Shown here in pieces: positions 59,118 to 64,000 of a stretch of 64,000 bases of DNA. The notes under the pieces are model-generated. The model ran no database searches, had not been told where the DNA came from, and worked only from the letters and a program-made list of their open reading frames with translations. The stretch is from Candidatus Didemnitutus sp. (lineage in GTDB: Bacteria; Verrucomicrobiota; Verrucomicrobiia; Opitutales; Opitutaceae), in the NCBI GenBank assembly GCA_019634575.1, contig JAHCAY010000001.1:1922001-1986000 (forward strand). Direction: 5' to 3'. Every line of letters starts with the position of its first letter. Within the stretch, counting starts at the first letter, position 1. Position numbers and translations under genes: made by a program.

Positions 59118-59620
59118 TTGGCGTCCTCCACGGGAGCGAATTTCTTCGAGAGCACGATGACGCCGAGCATGGCGATCAGGAGCATGAAGCCGACGACCTG
59201 CACCGGCAGGAGGTAGGTGGTGAAAAGTTGTTCGGCGTAGTTCTTCAGCGTCGGCGCCGGCCCGACCGGCGCAGCGGACGAGAGCATCACGCGGTGCGAG
59301 AGCGAATAGACGCCGAGGAGCAGCAGCGCACCGCCGACGGTCGAGGCGAGGATGCTGAGCTTCTTGAAGGGCTTCAGGCTCTCCGGTCGCGTATCGAGCA
59401 GCATGATGATGAAGAGGAACAGCGCCACGACCGCGCCCGCATAGACGAGCAGGAGCACGAAGGCCAGCAGCGCGGCGTCGAGCATGACGAAGAGCCCGGC
59501 CATGCCGACGAGCGAGAGCAGCAGGAACATCGCGCCGTTCACCGGGTTCTTGTTCACCACCACGAGCGCCGCGCACACGACGGTCAGGAAGGCGAAGATG
59601 TAGAAGAGCAGGTTGGCCAT
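59114..59620 (-). CDS. nuoJ: NADH-quinone oxidoreductase subunit J
   Basis: Five-span membrane subunit of complex I. Seen: 168 residues. [20 protein letters not shown] and [20 protein letters not shown] are the standard first helices. [20 protein letters not shown] holds the conserved V-Y-x-G-A-V-x-V-L-F pattern of the third. Two more helices follow ([33 protein letters not shown]). Three bases separate it from nuoI upstream, and it overlaps nuoK downstream by 4 bases. Confidence 0.95.
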   Translation of the reverse strand: MANLLFYIFAFLTVVCAALVVVNKNPVNGAMFLLLSLVGMAGLFVMLDAALLAFVLLLVYAGAVVALFLFIIMLLDTRPESLKPFKKLSILASTVGGALLLLGVYSLSHRVMLSSAAPVGPAPTLKNYAEQLFTTYLLPVQVVGFMLLIAMLGVIVLSKKFAPVEDAK

Positions 59621-59623
59621 GGC

Positions 59624-60163
59624 TTAGTGGTGGGCGTTGCCGCGCTGTTCGGCGGCCTTCTTCTTGTCCCACTTGAAATGTTGGTCGGGCAACGTGCCGC
59701 CGAGTTCGTAGAGACGTTCCTTGTTGTTGACCATCTCCTCGCGCGTGTAGCCGGACATCGAGTATTGGTTCTGCAGCCAGATCGCCTCCTCGGGGCAGAC
59801 TTCCTGACACAGGCCGCAATAGATGCAGCGGAGCATGTCGATGTCGAAGGCCTTGGGGCCCTTCTCGACGTGCGCGTTCGCGGCGTCGGCCGGAATCTCA
59901 CCCGGCGTGATGCGGATGGCCTTGGGCGGGCAGACGAATTCGCAGAGCTGGCACGAGACGCACTTCTCGCGGCCGTGCGGGTCCTTCACCAGCGTGGGCA
60001 CGCCACGGTAGCCGGGCGGGATGGCGGGACGCTGCTCCGGATACTCCATCGTCACGTTCGGCGCGAAGAAGTGCTTGAGCGTGGTCTTCATGCCCGCGAG
60101 GACCTGCGGGATGTAGAGGCGCTCGGAGAGCGAGAGAGGTTTGCGTTCGACGACGTAAGCCAT
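59624..60163 (-). CDS. nuoI: NADH-quinone oxidoreductase subunit I
   Basis: Ferredoxin-like subunit carrying two [4Fe-4S] clusters (N6a and N6b) in the peripheral arm. Seen: 179 residues with two CxxCxxCxxxC sets: C68, C71, C74, C78 ([12 protein letters not shown]) and C113, C116, C119, C123 ([16 protein letters not shown]). [16 protein letters not shown] and [15 protein letters not shown] are typical flanks. Start ATG 60163 lies 12 bases after the nuoH stop. Confidence 0.96.
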   Translation of the reverse strand: MAYVVERKPLSLSERLYIPQVLAGMKTTLKHFFAPNVTMEYPEQRPAIPPGYRGVPTLVKDPHGREKCVSCQLCEFVCPPKAIRITPGEIPADAANAHVEKGPKAFDIDMLRCIYCGLCQEVCPEEAIWLQNQYSMSGYTREEMVNNKERLYELGGTLPDQHFKWDKKKAAEQRGNAHH

Positions 60164-60175
60164 GCGCGGAAAGGG

Positions 60176-61414
60176 TCAGAGGGCGGTCCGGGATTGCGGA
60201 CGGAGGATGGCGAAGAGCGCCACGATCGTCGCGGCGGCGAGCGCGACCCACGCCCAGACGGCGAGTTGGAGTTCGATGATGGCGATGGCGGCCGCGTAGA
60301 ACAGCAGGTTGCCGATCGCGAGCGGGAGCAGCTTTTGCCAGCCGAGCCTCATCACCTGATCGTAACGGAAGCGCGGCACAGTCCAGCGGACCCACATGAA
60401 CACGAAGATGAAGAACAGCACCTTCGTCAGGAAGACGACGATCGAGGCGATGCCGAAAATGAACGGGTTCGAGGCAACGCCCATCCAGCCCAGCACCTTC
60501 TCGAGCGGCAGCCACGGCAGCGGATTCCAGCCACCGAGGAACAGCAGCACGAACACGCCGGAGCCGACGATCATGTGCGCGTATTCGGCGACGAAGAACA
60601 GACCCCACTTGAACGCGCCGTATTCGGTGTGGAAACCGCCGACGAGGTCGGCTTCGCCTTCGGCCATGTCAAACGGCAGGCGGTTCGTCTCCGCGAAGAG
60701 CGAGACGAGGAACACGACCGCCGAGACCGGCATCAGGAAGAAGAACCACATGCCGCCGAGGAAGCTCGTGCCGCTCTGGAACTGGACGACGTTGAAGAGG
60801 CTGAGCGAACCGTTCGTGCCGGGCGCGTTGATCCAGAGGAAAACCGGCAGCACGGAGAGCGTCATCGAGAGCTCGTAGGAGATGAGCTGCGCCGAGGCGC
60901 GGATGCCGCCGAGGAAAGGATACTTCGAGTTCGAGGCCCAGCCGGCGATGATGAGCGAGTAGACACCGAGCGAGGAGACGGCGAACACCGCGAGGATACC
61001 GACGTCGAGATTGGCGAGCACGAGCGGGACGAGTTCGCCCTGGCCGTTCAGGTAGGCGCCGAACGGCACGGCGGTGACCGTCGTCAGCGCCGGGATCATC
61101 GCGAGGATCGGCGCGGCGACGAAATAGAACTTGTTCACGTGGCCGGGCAGCGCGTCTTCCTTGAAGAGCATCTTCAGGCCGTCGGCCATGAGGTGGAACA
61201 CGCCGAGGCGCTGGAGGAACGGTCCGAGCACGGGCACCCAGCGGAACCAGATCGGGATCGCGCGGTTCGGGCCGGGGCGGCCCTGCATCGCGGCGGAGAT
61301 CTTGCGCTCCGCGAGCGAGCCGATGCCGCCAAGCGGGAAAATCACGAGCACCACCGCGATGCCCTTGAGAAAGAGCTGCACGGCCGGGTGGAGGTTTTGC
61401 CAGAATTCAACCAT
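60176..61414 (-). CDS. nuoH: NADH-quinone oxidoreductase subunit H
   Basis: Quinone-site membrane subunit that links the peripheral arm to the pump modules. Seen: 412 residues with about nine spans. GSLAERKISAAMQGRPGPNR is the E-R-K and G-P-N-R motif. DGLKMLFKEDALPGHVNK, FAETNRLPFDMAEGEADLVG (the acidic loop near the quinone channel) and EYGAFKWGLFFVAEYAHMIV follow, then FVFMWVRWTVPRFRYDQVMR. The C-terminal 60 residues extend beyond shorter homologues with extra hydrophobic segments. Six bases after the nuoG stop. Confidence 0.96.
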   Translation of the reverse strand: MVEFWQNLHPAVQLFLKGIAVVLVIFPLGGIGSLAERKISAAMQGRPGPNRAIPIWFRWVPVLGPFLQRLGVFHLMADGLKMLFKEDALPGHVNKFYFVAAPILAMIPALTTVTAVPFGAYLNGQGELVPLVLANLDVGILAVFAVSSLGVYSLIIAGWASNSKYPFLGGIRASAQLISYELSMTLSVLPVFLWINAPGTNGSLSLFNVVQFQSGTSFLGGMWFFFLMPVSAVVFLVSLFAETNRLPFDMAEGEADLVGGFHTEYGAFKWGLFFVAEYAHMIVGSGVFVLLFLGGWNPLPWLPLEKVLGWMGVASNPFIFGIASIVVFLTKVLFFIFVFMWVRWTVPRFRYDQVMRLGWQKLLPLAIGNLLFYAAAIAIIELQLAVWAWVALAAATIVALFAILRPQSRTAL

Positions 61415-61420
61415 GGCGCA

Positions 61421-63151
61421 TCAGGCGTTGGCGGCCGCGGGGACGGCGGCGGGTTTGAAGTGGAGCGTCTCACCCTCGACGAAGGGCAGGCCGGCCCAGG
61501 CGGCGCTGTCGAGCACGGCGCCGGTCGCTGGAAGCTTGGCGTAGCTGAGGCCGGCAAGCACGGGAGCCTCGGCGGCGAGCGTGGACCAGAGGCCGGTGAG
61601 ATCGGACGGCAGCGCGCCGGCGCCGGCAGACGCGGCGAGATTGGCCAGCGTGACGAGATCGTCGGCGAGACCTTCGGGGCCAGGGACGGCCTTGGTGAAC
61701 TTCTGCAGACGGAACTGCTGGTTCACGAAGGTGCCGGACTTCTCGAAAACGGTGAGCGTCGGGAGGACGACCTTCGCGGCCGCGCTCGTGGCGTTCTTGT
61801 GCGTGCCGAGGTAGATAACGGAGACCTTCGCGAGCTGCGCGGCGGTGAGGTCGGCGGCGGCGAGGTCCTCGTTGATCGCGACGACGGTCTTCACCTTGCC
61901 GGCATCGATGTCGGCAGCGAGCGACGTGAGCTGCTGCGACGGGAGCGCGGAGATGAGGCCGGTGACGAGCGCGCCGCGGACGTTCGGGTTGCGGTCGGCG
62001 GAGAGCAGGATGCCGTCGCCCTTCCCCACCCGGCTGACGAGCGCGACCGGCGCCTTGAGCGCGGCGGCGAGTTTCTTGGTGAGGAATTGCTCTTCAACCG
62101 AGCTGCGGCCGGAGCCGACGATCCGCACTTCGCCAGAGGCTCCGGCGGACAGGCTGGCACGCAGGAGGTCCGACGCGGCCTTCATCGCCATGTCGTAGGC
62201 CGAGGTGCCGCCGTTAATCGCGGCGACGAGGAGACGGTCTTCGCTGCGCACCTGCTTGTAGAGGAGACGGCCGGAGTCGGTCATCCACGTGTCGTTCACG
62301 GCGTCGTTCTGGCGCGGCGTGATACGGTAGATGACGCCTTCGCGGGACCAGACGACGGTGTTGGCGCCGACAGAGGACTCGGTGTCGATGCTCGGGGTTT
62401 CCTTGAGGAACCACACGCGCATCTTGAAGCGGAAGTCGGTCGAGGTGAGCGCGCCGACGGGGCAGATGTCGACGGTGTTGAGCGAGTAGTTGTTCTCGAG
62501 CTTCTTGCCCGGGTAGCACGTGAGCGTGCTGTAGCTGCCGCGATCGATGAAGCCGAGGACGTCGTCCTTCGCGACCTCCTTCGAGAAGCGGATGCAGCGC
62601 GAGCAGAGGATGCAGCGCTCGTCGTCGAGCGTGACGCGCGGCCCGAGCTGGGTGCGCTTGGGCTTCACGTTCTTGTTCTCGACGAAGCGCGAGTAGCCGC
62701 GGCCGTAGGCGGTGGAATGTTCCTGGAGTTTGCACTCGCCGGCCTGGTCGCAGATCGGGCAGTCGAGCGGGTGATTGATGAGCAGGAACTCGGTCACGCC
62801 CTCGCGGCACTCCTTCACCATCGGGGAGTTCGTGCGGATGTGGAGGCCCGGCATCGCGTTGGTGGCGCAACCGATCTGGGCGCGCGGCATCCAGTTGACC
62901 TTCTGCTTGCCGCTGGCCGGATCCATGATCGGCGCCTTGGTGGCGGGATCGACGGCCGGCAGGCCCATTTCGATGAGGCACATGCGGCAGTTGCCGACGA
63001 CGCTCAACTTCGGGTGGTAGCAGTAGTGCGGGATCTCGATGCCGAGGAGCTTGGCAGCCTCGATGACGTTCGTGCCCTTCGGCACGGCGATGTCCTTGCC
63101 GTCGATGTTGACGGTGACGAGGTCGGCGGGTTTGGCGGGAACGGAAGACAT
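61421..63151 (-). CDS. nuoG: NADH-quinone oxidoreductase subunit G
   Basis: Large Fe-S subunit of the peripheral arm. Seen: 576 residues. An N-terminal [2Fe-2S] ferredoxin domain (HYCYHPKLSVVGNCRMCLIE and GCATNAMPG) is followed by the His-Cys3 cluster (LINHPLDCPICDQAGECKLQ), then a [4Fe-4S] set (DERCILCSRCIRFSKEVA and CPVGALTSTDF). The rest is a reduced molybdopterin-oxidoreductase-like region without a molybdenum cofactor site. The last 250 residues are Ala/Ser/Val-rich and poorly conserved, and the protein is much shorter than the 900-residue Escherichia coli form. It lies 106 bases downstream of nuoF, a gap filled by an inverted repeat. Confidence 0.95.
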   Translation of the reverse strand: MSSVPAKPADLVTVNIDGKDIAVPKGTNVIEAAKLLGIEIPHYCYHPKLSVVGNCRMCLIEMGLPAVDPATKAPIMDPASGKQKVNWMPRAQIGCATNAMPGLHIRTNSPMVKECREGVTEFLLINHPLDCPICDQAGECKLQEHSTAYGRGYSRFVENKNVKPKRTQLGPRVTLDDERCILCSRCIRFSKEVAKDDVLGFIDRGSYSTLTCYPGKKLENNYSLNTVDICPVGALTSTDFRFKMRVWFLKETPSIDTESSVGANTVVWSREGVIYRITPRQNDAVNDTWMTDSGRLLYKQVRSEDRLLVAAINGGTSAYDMAMKAASDLLRASLSAGASGEVRIVGSGRSSVEEQFLTKKLAAALKAPVALVSRVGKGDGILLSADRNPNVRGALVTGLISALPSQQLTSLAADIDAGKVKTVVAINEDLAAADLTAAQLAKVSVIYLGTHKNATSAAAKVVLPTLTVFEKSGTFVNQQFRLQKFTKAVPGPEGLADDLVTLANLAASAGAGALPSDLTGLWSTLAAEAPVLAGLSYAKLPATGAVLDSAAWAGLPFVEGETLHFKPAAVPAAANA

Positions 63152-63166
63152 CTCGGGAGTTCTTTT

Positions 63167-63253
63167 TAAACGCGAAGGCGCAAAGTCGCGAAGGTTGGGC
63201 GGCGTTGGATTTCTTGGTTCGGTGCTTGGCGTCTTGGCGACTTGGCGTTGAGA
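63167..63253. repeat. Imperfect inverted repeat of CGCGAAGG / CTTGGCG words between nuoF and nuoG
   Basis: The left part (about 63169-63195) has ACGCGAAGGCGCAAAGTCGC, with a 9-base period. The right part (63226-63253) has CTTGGCGTCTTGGCGACTTG, the inverted near-match. About 80 percent of arm positions pair. It lies wholly in the nuoF-nuoG gap. Confidence 0.8.
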
Positions 63254-63257
63254 AAAA

Positions 63258-64000
63258 TCAGACGATCGGGAGCGCGTCGGCGGGCTTGGTTTTGCGCGCT
63301 TCGGGATAGGCTTTGAATTCGTCGCTGAACTTCTGGACGAAGCTCTGCGTCGGCCACGAGCAGGCTTCGCCCATCGCGCAGATGGTGCGGCCGGCGATCT
63401 GGTCGGCGACGTTCTTGAGCAACTCGCCGTCGTTGGTGCGGCCGTGGCCGTCGACCATGCGCGCGGTGATCTTCTTCATCCAGAGCGAGCCTTCGCGGCA
63501 GGGCGTGCACTGGCCGCAGCTCTCGTGGGCGTAGAAGGCATTCAGGTTGCCGAGCGCTTCGACCATGTTGACGGAGTCGTCCATCACGATCACGCCGCCC
63601 GAGCCGCCCATCGTGCCGGCGGCGGCGAGCGTGTCGAAGTCGAGCGGGAGATCCTCGACGCTCAGCTCGAGCATCGAGCCGTCCTTCTGCTTCAGCTTAA
63701 ATTTCTCGCCGAAGCGGAGCACCTTGGCGGAGGAACCGCCGGGGATGACGGCCTTGAATTTCCGCCCGGGGAGCGGGCCGCCGCAGACCTCGTTGAGGAG
63801 CTGGCCCATCGTGATCTTGCCGGTCTCGAATTCGTAGTAACCCGGTTTCTGCACGTGGCCGGAGACGCAGAAGATGCGCGTGCCGGTGTTGTTGGGCGTG
63901 CCGATCTTGGCGTAGTTGTCGCCGCCCATGTCCACGATGTGCTTCACGTGGCAGAGCGTCTCGACGTTGTTCACGATCGTCGGGCACTGGTAGAGGCCGA
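63258..64000 (-). CDS. nuoF: NADH-quinone oxidoreductase subunit F, N-terminus beyond window
   Basis: NADH-binding flavoprotein subunit of complex I; only its C-terminal 247 residues are here. Seen: the frame enters at the right edge with GLYQCPTIVNNVETLCHVKH. It continues through GTPNNTGTRIFCVSGHVQKP, PGGSSAKVL, MGGSGGVIVMDDSVNMVEAL and the N3 cluster motif ESCGQCTPCREGSLWM. A fourth Cys follows in GRTICAMGEACSWP. Here CAMGEACSWP has an extra Cys where many homologues have Ala. The FMN and NADH loops lie upstream, outside the window. nuoE and nuoA-D, if linked, are also outside. Confidence 0.95.
   Translation of the reverse strand, partial: GLYQCPTIVNNVETLCHVKHIVDMGGDNYAKIGTPNNTGTRIFCVSGHVQKPGYYEFETGKITMGQLLNEVCGGPLPGRKFKAVIPGGSSAKVLRFGEKFKLKQKDGSMLELSVEDLPLDFDTLAAAGTMGGSGGVIVMDDSVNMVEALGNLNAFYAHESCGQCTPCREGSLWMKKITARMVDGHGRTNDGELLKNVADQIAGRTICAMGEACSWPTQSFVQKFSDEFKAYPEARKTKPADALPIV

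Noticed and set aside
59228..63169. 1313-codon open frame on the plus strand across nuoG to nuoJ
   Set aside because: It is the antisense of several unmistakable complex I genes. Its product is Arg/Glu/Asp-rich low-complexity text with no family, produced by the high-GC codon bias of the real strand.

Overview
The window is a chromosomal stretch of a high-GC Gram-negative bacterium, most probably a verrucomicrobium of the Opitutaceae type. This placement is inferred, with no marker search behind it. It rests on the gene mix: an ECF sigma factor beside a zinc-ribbon/TPR protein kinase, an ADOP-type permease, a TIGR03790-like protein, a long ThyX-like protein, lpxA, TonB receptors, nuoF-N, and many intergenic inverted repeats built from reiterated short words. 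Genes are dense on both strands. Several neighbours overlap by 4 bases (ATGA), and Shine-Dalgarno sequences are often not obvious. No tRNA, rRNA, CRISPR array, phage or transposase gene was seen.

Layout. 1-4.1 kb: a secreted 43-residue-repeat protein (cut by the window edge) and a large secreted heparinase II/III-like protein, divergently arranged. 4.3-7.6 kb: sigma factor and Ser/Thr kinase pair. 7.6-12.7 kb: twin palindromes, adenine deaminase, ADOP permease, ClpP. 12.9-20.8 kb: an overlapping minus-strand operon (S1/P1 nuclease, CrcB, TIGR03790-like protein), then amidase, IF-3, hybrid histidine kinase and an A-type Fe-S carrier. 20.9-24.8 kb: an accessory locus with a decayed TIR domain whose stop overlaps the start of a large SIR2-STAND-TPR protein, a candidate anti-phage gene. 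24.9-28.8 kb: pdxA (carrying an in-frame palindromic repeat), lpxA, a hypothetical gene and aroB.

28.9-37.5 kb is an iron-uptake island. It holds two TonB-dependent receptors, each followed by a PepSY membrane protein, plus a Fes-like esterase and a flavodoxin. Both receptors have a terminator-like hairpin just before the start codon whose 5' arm can pair instead with sequence further upstream, which is the layout of an attenuator. Both receptor-PepSY gaps also contain a strong hairpin.

37.7-53.7 kb is mostly housekeeping: a POT transporter; a minus-strand cluster ribB(X)-ribH-nusB-ftsY-DUF4864; a Na/Pi cotransporter-like protein; an ADP-ribosylglycohydrolase-like protein; RarA; ComEC; an EEP-family enzyme; a ThyX-like protein; and a serine beta-lactamase-like hydrolase. 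53.7-64 kb is the respiratory complex I operon nuoF-G-H-I-J-K-L-M-N on the minus strand. It enters from beyond the right edge (nuoF is cut) and ends at a strong terminator. Two palindromic repeat elements lie inside this operon.
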